Below, piece after piece: positions 7,872 to 17,059 of a stretch of DNA of 64,000 nt. The DNA comes from Massilia sp. Root418 (GTDB taxonomy: Bacteria; Pseudomonadota; Gammaproteobacteria; Burkholderiales; Burkholderiaceae_D). Positions within the stretch are counted from its first letter, which is position 1. Each line of letters opens with the position of its first letter. Location of the stretch: assembly GCF_001425265.1 (NCBI RefSeq), contig NZ_LMEC01000020.1, positions 62,001 to 126,000 of the forward strand, given 5' to 3'. The position numbers and the translations under genes are program-made. Below the pieces are notes generated by a model. The model did no database searches. It saw nothing but the letters and a program-made list of their open reading frames with translations, and was not told the origin of the DNA.

Positions 7872-10688
7872 TTACTTCCATTTAGTCTCAATCTTTTCTA
7901 TTAGATCCTTCAATTTTATCGAAACAATGTCCGGATCGTCTTTGACTTGCTCATTGACACTGTTAAAAAGCGAGCGTTCAGTCGACACGTGGTTATCTTT
8001 CGTCCGGCCCACCTGTTCCGCTTCAAATCTCTGCTCGTGCTCTTTCGCCTTTGCCTTCAAATTCGTCGCATTCTGGTCTATCTCTTTGCGTATAGCGTCG
8101 CCCCGCGTTGACGATTCCCCAGCGGCCGACGAACGTGTATCTTCACCCGGCGCGTCTTTTACCCTATTGCGATACGCCTCCGCCGTTGTAGTTAAGTTTG
8201 AGATTGCGCCACGATCCAGTGCGCTCTTTGCTTCGCGATAATCCGAGCTAACTTCATCAAATGAACTAGGTAAACGACTTGACTTCGAAACCGGCGCAGG
8301 AACACGTGCGACGTTTCCAAGAAAGGATTCCAATTTCACTAACTCTGCGGCACTGCCCACCTTTTCCGAGCGGAGTAATTGCTCGAACAAGGAGACATTC
8401 TGCGGATCTTTGGCCAAGTCCTTGCTAACTGTTTCTCCCCGTTGAAATGCATCCGCAACGCTCTCGGAGAACTCCAACTGTTTGCGCAGACTTGCGTCCG
8501 CTCGCTCGCTGCGAGACAAACTCTCCGTCAGTCGTGCGGCAATTTCTTTACCATCTCGATTCTCCCCCAAGACAGATAGAAGAGAGTTCTTGTTTCTTGA
8601 AACCGTGTCCGAAAATGCTTTGAACTTCGCTTTATCCTCGCTGCTCAGCGCATTGTTGATAAGTTGGTCCTGCTTCTGTATCAATGAAGAGTAGTGTTTT
8701 CGTCCCTCGCCGAAGATCTGCCCGCCCACATCAAACGGAGATAAGCTTTTCATGGCACCTCCTACGCCAACTCCGACGTGCGATGCCCCTCCAAATGCTA
8801 CTGATGCCACTTGCTGTTCGCTCGCGCCGGTGGTGGCCGCCACAGACTTGGCAATTTGCACCAATTCGCCTATCCGCTCTCCAACGCTCTCGTCACTTGA
8901 CACACTAGATCCCTCCGTACGACCATGCGCACGTATTCGTGCATTCGCACTTACCAGAGCATTACTCAATGCTGCCGCCTTCTCGTTAGACGCGGCCACC
9001 GATTCGGCTTGCGCTGAAGCGACCGATCTGGAAGACGCTTCCACATGCTGCTGGGATATTTTGGCGTCCACAATGCGCGACACTGGCCCCTCGTTGGCCA
9101 GCGCCTTGGCAGCAGTCAGCCCACTCAACACGTTTGAGGTATATGTGGTGCCGCTGCCGTCATTTTGCCTGCTTCCAAAAAAGGCGGAAGAACGCGCAGG
9201 CGCGAGATTGACCTGATCCATGCTCGTGTTCCCCATCGACACATTGCCAGTTGCTGCGGCAGATGACGTCGAAGTCAACATGGACTGAAGCGAATGTGCG
9301 CCAGACACCAGGGCACTGCCGAGCGTTTCCATGCGTTTCAGCGCGGCCCAGGCAATCATGGGAATACTCATCGTCATGTAACCAACTACCGCTTCGCCCG
9401 AGATCGCGTTCGAATAGATCGACGGGGCCGTCAGCAATGACAGCGCGGTGGCGCCGCCGCCGACACTGGCCGCAGCAGCCAGATCTTTCGCCGCATACAC
9501 CATCGCCATGTAATTTAGAATCGCATACAACGGCGGCCACAACTGGATCCAGATCAGCAGCGAAACGTAATTCTTCAGCGCCACCGCGGTCTCGCGGCCA
9601 CCGGTCAGCATGAGGAGCAGAACTACGATTGGGAAGATGGCGTACGCCAAAGCCTCCACTGTATTTCGAATCACCGGTAACGCCTGTTCTGCGACCTTGC
9701 CATTGTTGATCCAAGCCGCGTTCGTCTGCGCCACCGCTTGCGCCCGTCCAACAGCAAGCAGCATCGATGCGGGATCGTTGATTTTTTGGCCGGCCAATAG
9801 GGATGCATCGTTCACCGCATTGATCAAGGCATTCTGGCGAATGATGTCGGCAGCCGACGCGACTGCATCTGCGATTCCGTTCTTGATGTAGGCCTGCTGG
9901 ATCTGGCCGGCGATCACCGCGGCGGCCGCCGGCCCGCTCAAGGTTGGATTCATCCGGCTCGACAGCATGGCTTGAACGCGACTCAACTGGGCAGGCAATC
10001 TGCTGTTGAGATTAGTATACGCTTCGGTGCAAGGCGCTACTGCCATCCCTCCCGCTCCGTCGGATACTGGCGTGAACCTTGCCGGATTTGGCGACGCCAT
10101 CAGAGGCCAAATATCGCCCGACGCAGCGAATACCTCCGGCTCCAGCGCCCCTGATGCCAAGTCGTACATGGTGCAGTTATTGATGAAGTTGATCAGATCA
10201 GTTCTGAAGCTCGGATTTTGAAACACAATCCGACTGGTCTCACGGATCATGCGATTCCCGAAAACCAAGCCATTCTTTTGGTATGCAAGTTCACTTGGAA
10301 GGCCAGCGGCGCCTGGCAGCACCTGCATCGCCGTTTCGTACAGCTCAGTCAGGGTATTTCCGACCGTGCTCGATAACGATCCAAACACGGCAAGGCCAAA
10401 TGGCACATTGTCGACAACCGTCACCGCGCTCCCGCCAGTCTTGTCCACGATTCCCACTGTCACCTTGGGAACGAGCAGCACCGAAAAGACGAGCGTGATC
10501 GACGCCAGCCAGTACCAGCCATGCAACTTCTGCGGTGCAATTGCATATGCCGCAAGCGCCGCGAAGAATCCGCAGAATGCAACCACGCCGAGGGCACTCG
10601 CATATGAGCCGGAACCGCAGATGGCCACGATCGCATTCAAGACGCCGAACAAGCTGTCATTATTTTGATAGGCGTATACTTCCCACAT
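7872..10688 (-). CDS. traG: F-type mating-pair stabilisation / pilus assembly protein TraG
   Basis: A 938-aa inner-membrane protein beginning MWEVYAYQNNDSLFGVLNAI, the hallmark start of the TraG N-terminal domain. Several membrane helices lie in about residues 30-80 and 340-470, including IVVLLLMLTGGRETAV and PMIAWAALKRMETLGSALV. The C-terminal half is a long soluble, Ser/Ala/Gln-rich, helix-prone periplasmic region. F TraG works in pilus assembly (N-terminal part) and in mating-pair stabilisation and entry exclusion (C-terminal part). The length equals that of F TraG. The gene follows traH with a short gap and GGAG before ATG. Confidence 0.93.
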   Translation of the reverse strand: MWEVYAYQNNDSLFGVLNAIVAICGSGSYASALGVVAFCGFFAALAAYAIAPQKLHGWYWLASITLVFSVLLVPKVTVGIVDKTGGSAVTVVDNVPFGLAVFGSLSSTVGNTLTELYETAMQVLPGAAGLPSELAYQKNGLVFGNRMIRETSRIVFQNPSFRTDLINFINNCTMYDLASGALEPEVFAASGDIWPLMASPNPARFTPVSDGAGGMAVAPCTEAYTNLNSRLPAQLSRVQAMLSSRMNPTLSGPAAAAVIAGQIQQAYIKNGIADAVASAADIIRQNALINAVNDASLLAGQKINDPASMLLAVGRAQAVAQTNAAWINNGKVAEQALPVIRNTVEALAYAIFPIVVLLLMLTGGRETAVALKNYVSLLIWIQLWPPLYAILNYMAMVYAAKDLAAAASVGGGATALSLLTAPSIYSNAISGEAVVGYMTMSIPMIAWAALKRMETLGSALVSGAHSLQSMLTSTSSAAATGNVSMGNTSMDQVNLAPARSSAFFGSRQNDGSGTTYTSNVLSGLTAAKALANEGPVSRIVDAKISQQHVEASSRSVASAQAESVAASNEKAAALSNALVSANARIRAHGRTEGSSVSSDESVGERIGELVQIAKSVAATTGASEQQVASVAFGGASHVGVGVGGAMKSLSPFDVGGQIFGEGRKHYSSLIQKQDQLINNALSSEDKAKFKAFSDTVSRNKNSLLSVLGENRDGKEIAARLTESLSRSERADASLRKQLEFSESVADAFQRGETVSKDLAKDPQNVSLFEQLLRSEKVGSAAELVKLESFLGNVARVPAPVSKSSRLPSSFDEVSSDYREAKSALDRGAISNLTTTAEAYRNRVKDAPGEDTRSSAAGESSTRGDAIRKEIDQNATNLKAKAKEHEQRFEAEQVGRTKDNHVSTERSLFNSVNEQVKDDPDIVSIKLKDLIEKIETKWK

Positions 10689-10707
10689 CGCGGGCTCCTA
10701 CGATCAA

Positions 10708-12126
10708 CTATTGCATGTAGGCCGCGCGGCGGCCCAGCATATCAAGGATGTGCTGGGGCATCGCGCTTCTCATTTGCCGCTCCATTTGCTCAAGGCTGGA
10801 TGCTATTGCATTTATCGAACCCACTCTCTGGTGGAGTTGTGCCTTCTCCTGCGAAAGCTGAGTAAGCAAATCCTGCGCTCGTGTACGCAGTTCTCTAGCG
10901 CGTTCAGCCTGTGGCAGATCAAGCAAGTAATCCTTCTCCAACGCGAATATTCCTCGACGAAGGTTCTTCTCAAGGAAGACGTAGGCATAATCAGCGGCAA
11001 TCAGTTCGCGAAATCTGGCGATTAGGTCTTCCGAAAGATCTGCCGTCGGCACAACAGTAGTTATTGAGAGCATCCTATAGACAGGCTCCGTGGTCTGATT
11101 CACAAAGCCAATCTCTGGTGAATTGTTCGGAATCGGCGTACGCGTAAGAATTTTGTTCGCAATGGAGCGCATCAGATTCTCAACTTTCAACGTAAATGGC
11201 GTGTGAGAATAATTGTTTTGGATAGTGACCGCATCGCATTCGGAAAAATTGTTGCAGCGTAGTAGCTCCTGGACGACATTGCCGCCTGGCGTGCCGCCAC
11301 TACCGTAAAGAAGCCGGTTAATGGATGTGATCGTCGGTGCAAAGGGTTCCGGATCGCGACCATCCTCGTAGAAGATCACTGTCCCTACCAGACTCATGAT
11401 CAGTTCTCTCTCCTGATCGTCCAAGTTGGTGCCCGCAAGCTTCAGTGCCTTCCAAGTCAGATTCCCCACAAACGGCGCCTTGTTTCTGACCTGGGAATCG
11501 GACGATGCGCGCGCAGTGGCGAGCACCGACGGCTTGGCCGTCTGGCAGCGCACTTTCGCCGCCGCATAATCGGATTCCAGACCGAGCGTCACCGCCAGGT
11601 CCTCACAGAGCCGGTCGCCGCTCACGCCGGTGGCCTCCATCGCCGAACTGACCAGCGATTTCGCGGTGTTGCAGGTACTGATGTTCGCCTGCGTCAGCAT
11701 GCTTTCCAGGTTCTTGGTCCACTTCGTCACCCCGCCCAAGAGTGGCGAAACCGAATCGACGGCAAGCTGGAACGCGACGCCCGGCAGCGCGGCGGTGATA
11801 TTTCTCAGCATGTTCTTGAACTCGGCCGCCGAGATGTGCGAAAACGAGCCGCCATAGATGTCGATGCCGCCGCAGCCGGCCTTCACCGCCGGGAAATCCA
11901 TCGCCATCAACTGGTACGTCCGGTTCTGATTGCGCAGCATCAGGCTGCCGCCGCTGTAGGTATTGAAGACCTGCCCCTTGAAGGCGCCCGGCGCGGTGTA
12001 GTTGCCGATCGCCCCCAGGTCGTTGAACATGGTGTTGATGGCCGCGTTCAGGTCCCCGGCGCTGGCGCCGCCGCACAGCGCGCCGGCCCCGGCCGCGGTG
12101 CAAATCCACTTCGCAAATGTCCTCAT
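10708..12126 (-). CDS. traH: F-type pilus assembly protein TraH
   Basis: A 472-aa exported protein with a signal peptide (about residues 1-23, ending GGASAG). The TraH start of the mature part is visible (NTMFNDLGAIGNYTAPGAF), as is the family block CGGIDIYGGSFSHISAAEF. Conserved cysteines and a coiled-coil-prone C-terminus (about residues 400-460) also match TraH, which acts in the outer-membrane/periplasmic TraF-TraH-TraU group needed for pilus extension. The start has GGAGAAAG in front. It lies directly between traF and traG, as in F-like systems. Confidence 0.93.
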   Translation of the reverse strand: MRTFAKWICTAAGAGALCGGASAGDLNAAINTMFNDLGAIGNYTAPGAFKGQVFNTYSGGSLMLRNQNRTYQLMAMDFPAVKAGCGGIDIYGGSFSHISAAEFKNMLRNITAALPGVAFQLAVDSVSPLLGGVTKWTKNLESMLTQANISTCNTAKSLVSSAMEATGVSGDRLCEDLAVTLGLESDYAAAKVRCQTAKPSVLATARASSDSQVRNKAPFVGNLTWKALKLAGTNLDDQERELIMSLVGTVIFYEDGRDPEPFAPTITSINRLLYGSGGTPGGNVVQELLRCNNFSECDAVTIQNNYSHTPFTLKVENLMRSIANKILTRTPIPNNSPEIGFVNQTTEPVYRMLSITTVVPTADLSEDLIARFRELIAADYAYVFLEKNLRRGIFALEKDYLLDLPQAERARELRTRAQDLLTQLSQEKAQLHQRVGSINAIASSLEQMERQMRSAMPQHILDMLGRRAAYMQ

Positions 12127-12135
12127 GGCTTTCTC

Positions 12136-12972
12136 CTATCGTTGATCGCCCCAAAACACGGGTGGGGGCGTCCCCTTGCCGTCCCGGCCCTCGAACAGCG
12201 CGACGATCCGTTCGCCCAGCTGCGCTTCGGACAAGACCCCGAAGCCCACCGGCTCGATGCGCCCGGAGAACGGCTGGGCCAGGAACAGCGCCGGCACCTG
12301 CTGCACCTTGAGCGCGCGCACAGCACCGTTGTCGCTGCGCGCCTGCGGGAACCCCGCCAGCGCGCCGCCGTCCACGCTGATCGGCACGAGACGGATGGCG
12401 TGCCGGTCGCAAAAAGCCCGCAGCACCGGCGCCATCGCATGGCAGTAGCCGCAGTCGCCCCGGAAGAAGAACATCAGCACGTGCTCCCTGGCCACCTGCG
12501 CCAGTACGGTATTGCGCTCGCGGATGCGCGCCTGCTCGAACACTTCAAGGGCAGTGGCGTTCACCGGCCGGCCCTGCGTCGCAGGATCGAGCTCGGGATG
12601 GGACCAGGCGATGCGCTGGGCGACGTCGGCAAACCGCGAGGCGTTGTGGACCACCTTGGCTTCCAGCTCCATGTAGCGGCGCACATTCGGCTCGGTCGGC
12701 TGGATCACCGCCAGCGCACGGCGCTCCTCGACTTCCTTCTGCAGTTGCCGGAACCTGGCCAAGGCGGCCTGATCGCCGTCGCCGGCGCTCGGCAAGCGCG
12801 GCGCGGCCTTGCGGGGCGGCGCCGGCGGATCGAGATGGAAGTGCCAGCCGGCGCGCGGATCGGACAGGCCGGCGCGTTCGCCATCGGCGGACTCGCCGGT
12901 GTCGGTCACCTGCGCGGCGCAACAACAGGCGGCCAATGCCAGGCACACACAGAGAGGGGCCGGCCGTGTCAT
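12136..12972 (-). CDS. traF: F-type pilus assembly protein TraF (thioredoxin-like, CGYC)
   Basis: The 278-aa precursor has a signal peptide (residues ~1-20), a linker region and a C-terminal thioredoxin-like fold. MFFFRGDCGYCHAMAP places an intact CxxC pair at about residues 173-176, and a cis-Pro loop follows (VQQVPALFLAQ). F-plasmid TraF lacks the CxxC pair, so this version may still be a working disulfide enzyme. It probably assists folding of the Cys-rich TraN, TraU and TraH made by neighbouring genes. The start overlaps the previous stop by four bases. Confidence 0.92.
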   Translation of the reverse strand: MTRPAPLCVCLALAACCCAAQVTDTGESADGERAGLSDPRAGWHFHLDPPAPPRKAAPRLPSAGDGDQAALARFRQLQKEVEERRALAVIQPTEPNVRRYMELEAKVVHNASRFADVAQRIAWSHPELDPATQGRPVNATALEVFEQARIRERNTVLAQVAREHVLMFFFRGDCGYCHAMAPVLRAFCDRHAIRLVPISVDGGALAGFPQARSDNGAVRALKVQQVPALFLAQPFSGRIEPVGFGVLSEAQLGERIVALFEGRDGKGTPPPVFWGDQR

Positions 12973-13370
12973 CGCGCCGCCCCCGTCGCCAGGCTGCGTG
13001 GCGGCAGGCCGTCGCTGCAGTAATTCAGTTCAAAGCGCACCTGCTGCCGCTGCGGCGCCGCCTGAGCCGACAGCTTCACGCCTTCCTGCGACACGTCGAC
13101 ACGCAGACGGGCGCAACCCGGCTGGGCGTAGCGCACGATGGTCGAGACGTCGATGCCGATCTCCCCGCCAGTGCCGAACTGGCGCTTGAAGGCGGCGGCC
13201 ACCAGACCGGCGAGCACGCCGTGCGCCGTCCCGCCTGGGGCGTCGAGCGCGGCGCGCAGCAGCGGCGCGAACTGCGTCACCGGGGCTCTTTGCGGCGGAC
13301 CTTCCTCCGCCCAGACCGGCAGCAGCGCGAATGCGGCAAGGCCGCAAGCCAGATCGCGAGGCATCAGCAT
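12969..13370 (-). CDS. Small exported protein of unknown function between traN and traF
   Basis: About 133 aa from ATG 13370, which overlaps the traN stop; an upstream start at 13391 and one at 13364 are also possible. The N-terminus (DLACGLAAFALLPVWAEE) is a signal peptide. The mature part has two cysteines (QPGCARLRVDV and LNYCSDGLPP) in a short beta-rich domain. I do not recognise the family. It is locked into the operon by overlaps on both sides, so it is probably a periplasmic accessory of the transfer channel. Confidence 0.7.
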   Translation of the reverse strand: MLMPRDLACGLAAFALLPVWAEEGPPQRAPVTQFAPLLRAALDAPGGTAHGVLAGLVAAAFKRQFGTGGEIGIDVSTIVRYAQPGCARLRVDVSQEGVKLSAQAAPQRQQVRFELNYCSDGLPPRSLATGAAR

Positions 13371-14674
13371 TTTCCACCCCGCGCGTAGCATTGGGGAGCC
13401 TTAGCGGCGGCCGCACCCTTGAGCGCTTCGACATTCGGCTGTGCCGGCGCGATCGAGGCATAGAATTCAGACAAATCAAAACGGGAAAAATCCAGTGCCT
13501 GCAGCTGCGCGACGGAAAAGCCGCCGCAGGCAGGGTTCTGCGGCGCGCCCCAACTCATGCCCAGCTGCGCCCGACCCTGTTCGTTGACGAGACGCGCCAG
13601 CACTGAGTTGAAGCAGCACTTGGACGTGGTGCGCTCGATGCAGCGCACGCAGCGCCCCAGGACCCGGATGCACTGCGAGCACCAGGTGCCCACGCTGCGG
13701 CACAGGCGCGCGCCCTCCTTCATCGCCAGCTGCCCCTCCTCGACGTTGCAGGACATCATCGCGGTTACCACCGCGAACACCACGGTAATGGCCAGGGACC
13801 AGGGGGTGAAAGCCACCGCGATGCTATCGCCGGCGGCGATCGTCACCGAGCCGGCTGGCAGCGCAACCCCGTTCACGGCCACGGTCACGCCGTAACTGGT
13901 GAAGGTACCGCTGAAACCATAGCTGGTCAGCATCGACTTGATGCCGGCCGTGATGAAGCTGCGATTGTTGGCGTTCATCAGCACGTCGAACACCAGATGC
14001 GAGCCCACACCGAACAGCGAGCCGTTGCTATAGCCGGCCCCGGCGCGATTGCTCTGGCAACAATTGGTGAGCAGACGGTCTCGGCAACGGTTGTCCTCCC
14101 CGGCGAACACGCGCAGCGTGGCCGGATCGAGATACACGCCGGCTTCGCGCGCAGCCTCCAGGTAGCTCATGGCCAGCGCGAAGTCAGGATCTTGTACCTG
14201 CGCCGTGTCGAAGCATTGCGTCCCCAGGCAGAAGGTGTTGGCCGGGCACGGCCCCGGTCCGGGGCAACCCGCGTACAGGCCCGCCAGCGCCGATTCGGAG
14301 GCGAGCGGGTTTCTCGCCACGGCCGCCGCGCCGGCGATCTGGGCGTCGCCCGGCGGCAGCGCCGGACGGGGCGCGGCGGCGGAGGCGACGGCATGCCGGC
14401 CCGCCTCGCACGCCGCCGGGTCGGGATGCAGCGCGCACTGCGCCAGCTGGGCACGCGCCTGGCTCGCCAGGTTGGCCTGGCCGTACAGCGCCGACTGCGG
14501 CGCCGTGTCGGTGTAGCCCGGCACTACGGCGGCGGCCGGCACGGCGTTGACCGCACCGCGTGCCGCGAGGTTGGCGGCGCGCGCGGCGGCCAGGTCGTCC
14601 TGCTGGGCGAGCGCCAGGCGCGCCTGCCCCGTCAAGAGGGCGCACAAGGTCAGCCAGGCGGTCAGGCGGCGCAT
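13364..14674 (-). CDS. traN: F-type mating-pair stabilisation adhesin TraN
   Basis: About 436 aa from ATG 14674 (GTG at 14680 is possible), with a signal peptide ending RLALAQ. It is Cys-rich in the TraN pattern: an early AQCALHPDPAACEAG, then CPGPGPCPANTFCLGTQCF. The C-terminal cluster reads SVGTWCSQCIRVLGRCVRCI, followed by SKCCFNSVLARLVNEQGR, the family's most conserved block. TraN is an outer-membrane protein that contacts the recipient surface and stabilises mating pairs. It is short next to F TraN (about 600 aa), with a reduced central, recipient-specific region. Confidence 0.92.
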   Translation of the reverse strand: MRRLTAWLTLCALLTGQARLALAQQDDLAAARAANLAARGAVNAVPAAAVVPGYTDTAPQSALYGQANLASQARAQLAQCALHPDPAACEAGRHAVASAAAPRPALPPGDAQIAGAAAVARNPLASESALAGLYAGCPGPGPCPANTFCLGTQCFDTAQVQDPDFALAMSYLEAAREAGVYLDPATLRVFAGEDNRCRDRLLTNCCQSNRAGAGYSNGSLFGVGSHLVFDVLMNANNRSFITAGIKSMLTSYGFSGTFTSYGVTVAVNGVALPAGSVTIAAGDSIAVAFTPWSLAITVVFAVVTAMMSCNVEEGQLAMKEGARLCRSVGTWCSQCIRVLGRCVRCIERTTSKCCFNSVLARLVNEQGRAQLGMSWGAPQNPACGGFSVAQLQALDFSRFDLSEFYASIAPAQPNVEALKGAAAAKAPQCYARGGKC

Positions 14675-14676
14675 GT

Positions 14677-15321
14677 TCACGGCTCCAGCCTGGCGCGCAG
14701 CCGGCGCGCCTCTGCCGCGAACGCCGGGGCGCTGCGCGCCACGTGGTTCAGCGCATAGCCCAGCGTCACGTCGCCCGCGACCGCCACGTAGCCATCGGGC
14801 GCGGCGCAGCCGTTCTCCTGGCAGCCGCTTGCTGCGGCCGTCTCGCGCGCCAGCACGACGGCCGGCACGTGCGCGATCCCGAAGCGGGCGAACGCCTTCG
14901 GATCGATCTGAACGACCGATTGAGTGCCGCCGGTCAGCTGACGGATGCGCGCGGCGGTCTTCGTCATCGATCCGTCCTGCAGGCCGCGCAGCACCAACAC
15001 GGCGCCGGCGCGCGGAGCATCGGCCGCCAAGCGGCGCAGCGCCCCTTCCGGCATGGACAGGCTGATGAACACCAGCAGGCGCGGTCCCGTGTTCGCGGGC
15101 GCCGTGCCCACGCCGGCAATCTCGTAACCGCGAGCCACCTGCGCCAAGTCAATCCCGGCACCCGCCTGCGGCTGGGGTAGCCGGTCAAAGCGATGGGTGG
15201 CGGCAGTCGGGGCAGGTTCGGCCGAGGCGACCGGGCCGGCCAACATGGCCAGACACAGCGCGGCAAGCAGCCCCAGCGCGGGCCGCGCGCTATTGAAAAC
15301 GATGCAGTCAGAATCCGACAC
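14677..15321 (-). CDS. trbC: F-type pilus assembly protein TrbC
   Basis: A GTG start at 15321 is chosen because it has AAAGGGGAA six bases upstream and opens a signal peptide (ALGLLAALCLAMLAGPVASA). The reading frame continues upstream into traU without a better start. The ~214-aa product has the TrbC F-type block LLVFISLSMPEGALRRLA, a GxxxRGL segment and a thioredoxin-like GIAHVPAVVL strand. TrbC is periplasmic and supports pilus assembly with TraW; the two are fused in some systems. It overlaps the traU stop by 14 bases and abuts traN. Confidence 0.85.
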   Translation of the reverse strand: MSDSDCIVFNSARPALGLLAALCLAMLAGPVASAEPAPTAATHRFDRLPQPQAGAGIDLAQVARGYEIAGVGTAPANTGPRLLVFISLSMPEGALRRLAADAPRAGAVLVLRGLQDGSMTKTAARIRQLTGGTQSVVQIDPKAFARFGIAHVPAVVLARETAAASGCQENGCAAPDGYVAVAGDVTLGYALNHVARSAPAFAAEARRLRARLEP

Positions 15322-16372
15322 AGCAGTTCCCCTTTCTAAACAGCATGAACGCGAAATCCTCGCCGCGCACGGGATACTCTTTGCCGGCGCCCCACAGCGC
15401 CGTGCTGCGGCCGAACGGCTGGCAGCAGCGCCCCGCGTCCTTGGCGGTGGCGGCAATCGGGTAGGTCAGCTGGCTCTTGTAGGCGCGCTTGTCCATCACC
15501 GGCAGGAAGTACGGCCCGCATAGGCCCCGCTCGCCGTGGCGGCCCCAGGCCACTAGCTCGCGGTGCAGCTTTGCCGTCAGCCGCTGGGCCAGCAGCTCGG
15601 CGGTGCGCACCCCGCCCAAGTGGTATGGCACATGGCCATCGAGCGGATACAGCGCTCCCTGGCAACCCGCGCACCAGAACAGCTCGGGACGGCCGAAGCC
15701 GGCGGTGGCGGCGACGCAATCGGCTGCGCAGGCGGCCTGCGCCACCGGGCTGGCGAACAGCACCGCCTCCGGGTTGAGGATCAGGGTCAGCTCGTCGTCG
15801 TTCCACAGCGGATCGACCTCGGTCAGGTAGGCCAAGTCGAACCCGCCGCGCTCCAGGCACGGAAAGTCCGCCACCACCTGCAGCCAGTACAGCACCGGAT
15901 TGGCGTAGAAGTGGGCCTGGTAAAAACTGTTCTGCTCGCCGCTGGCGTCCACCGTGCGGCCGGCGTCGGGCGCCGCGATGCCGGGGTTCAGGTCGACGCC
16001 GCCGAGGGAAACCAGGCAGAACGGGCGCCGCACCACCTCCACGTGGCGCACCGGTTCCCAGAACCCGATCGATAGCCCGACGGCCGGGTTCACGCCGCAG
16101 GAACACAGCGGATTGGCCGGGTTCGGGATGTCGCCCTGCCCGCCCAGGTCGGCCAGCGTGCCGCCGCCCAGGGTGATCGGCATCAGGCAGCTCCAGCAGA
16201 TCTCCGTGATCGGATTGGGAAAGCGTCCGTTGCAAGTGCCGGCCGCCATTGATGGCGGGCTATGGCAGGCCGCCGCCAGCGCGATGGCGGCAACCGCGCG
16301 TGTGGGCCACAGCCGGCGACCGCCACCGGAGCGACGGGCGAAACCGGCAAGGCAGTGCGTCAGCAGGTTCAT
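15308..16372 (-). CDS. traU: F-type pilus assembly protein TraU
   Basis: 354 aa with an N-terminal signal/anchor (about residues 20-45). The TraU signature follows: CNGRFPNPITEICWSCLMP, then CSCGVNPAVGLSIGFWEP. A series of cysteine-bearing strands runs to the C-terminus (LFWCAGCQGALYP, GLCGPYFLPVMDK, GRCCQPFG). TraU is a periplasmic, disulfide-rich protein needed mainly for DNA transfer. It sits between traW and trbC as in F, with four-base overlap to traW. The neighbouring dsbC and CxxC-bearing traF products probably form its disulfides. Confidence 0.94.
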   Translation of the reverse strand: MNLLTHCLAGFARRSGGGRRLWPTRAVAAIALAAACHSPPSMAAGTCNGRFPNPITEICWSCLMPITLGGGTLADLGGQGDIPNPANPLCSCGVNPAVGLSIGFWEPVRHVEVVRRPFCLVSLGGVDLNPGIAAPDAGRTVDASGEQNSFYQAHFYANPVLYWLQVVADFPCLERGGFDLAYLTEVDPLWNDDELTLILNPEAVLFASPVAQAACAADCVAATAGFGRPELFWCAGCQGALYPLDGHVPYHLGGVRTAELLAQRLTAKLHRELVAWGRHGERGLCGPYFLPVMDKRAYKSQLTYPIAATAKDAGRCCQPFGRSTALWGAGKEYPVRGEDFAFMLFRKGNCCVGF

Positions 16373-17049
16373 GGCGTCGCCTCTTCGGCTGCAGCTGTCT
16401 TTGGCGGCACCAGCTCGTCGATGCGCAGCCGGTTGCCCTCCTGCGACACCAGCGCGGGCACGTGCCCGATGGCCAAGCGCCGCACCAGCAGGCCGCGCTG
16501 GTCGTAGTAGACCGGCACGCGCCAGCGCCGCATCAGCTCGAGGTAGGAGCCGCCGGTCAGCACCGGTTTCACCGCGCCGGCGTACTGGCCGACCAGGCCG
16601 GCCGCCAGCGCCACCTGGCGCGCGTCGCGGGCGTCGAAAAACAGCAGGCGGCGCGTCAGCGGCACGATGTCGAACGGATTTGCGCGGGTGCCGGCCGGGA
16701 ACAACAGCTTGCCCGACGCGTCAACGATGTTGCGCTCCAGCGTATAGCTCGGGTCGTAGTGGAAGGTGCGGGCCGTGCGCGCCACCGGCAGGCCCAGCGG
16801 CGCGGGGCGCAGCATGCCCTGCCGGGCACGTTCGACGGCTTGGCCGCGCAGTTGCGCCAGTTCGCCGCTCGCTTCCTTCTCCCGCAAGCGGCGTTCGATC
16901 ATGGCCAGCAGGTCTTCCTCCGCGATGCGGTAGACCGGGCCGATCACACCCAGCGAACCGGCCTGCGCGACCGGGGTCGCCACTGCCGCCACTGCCGCCC
17001 AAGCTGCCAGTCCCGCCGGCAGCTGCCATCGCATCTGTCGCATGCTCAT
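16369..17049 (-). CDS. traW: F-type pilus assembly protein TraW
   Basis: ATG at 17049 is used because GAGGAG lies six bases upstream; the frame is open further upstream without support. The ~226-aa product has a signal peptide (ending VAQAG), then the TraW start LGVIGPVYRIAEEDLLAMIE. LLFFDARDARQVALA and GGSYLELMRRWRVPVYYDQ are core features of the family. TraW is periplasmic and cooperates with TrbC and TraU in pilus extension. The gene follows the S26 peptidase gene after ten bases. Confidence 0.92.
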   Translation of the reverse strand: MSMRQMRWQLPAGLAAWAAVAAVATPVAQAGSLGVIGPVYRIAEEDLLAMIERRLREKEASGELAQLRGQAVERARQGMLRPAPLGLPVARTARTFHYDPSYTLERNIVDASGKLLFPAGTRANPFDIVPLTRRLLFFDARDARQVALAAGLVGQYAGAVKPVLTGGSYLELMRRWRVPVYYDQRGLLVRRLAIGHVPALVSQEGNRLRIDELVPPKTAAAEEATP

Positions 17050-17059
17050 CGCGCACTCC

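Noticed and set aside
11836-13023. Long plus-strand open frame (395 codons) opposite traH and traF
   Set aside because: It is the antisense shadow of high-GC coding DNA, with His/Arg/Gln-rich composition and no domain.
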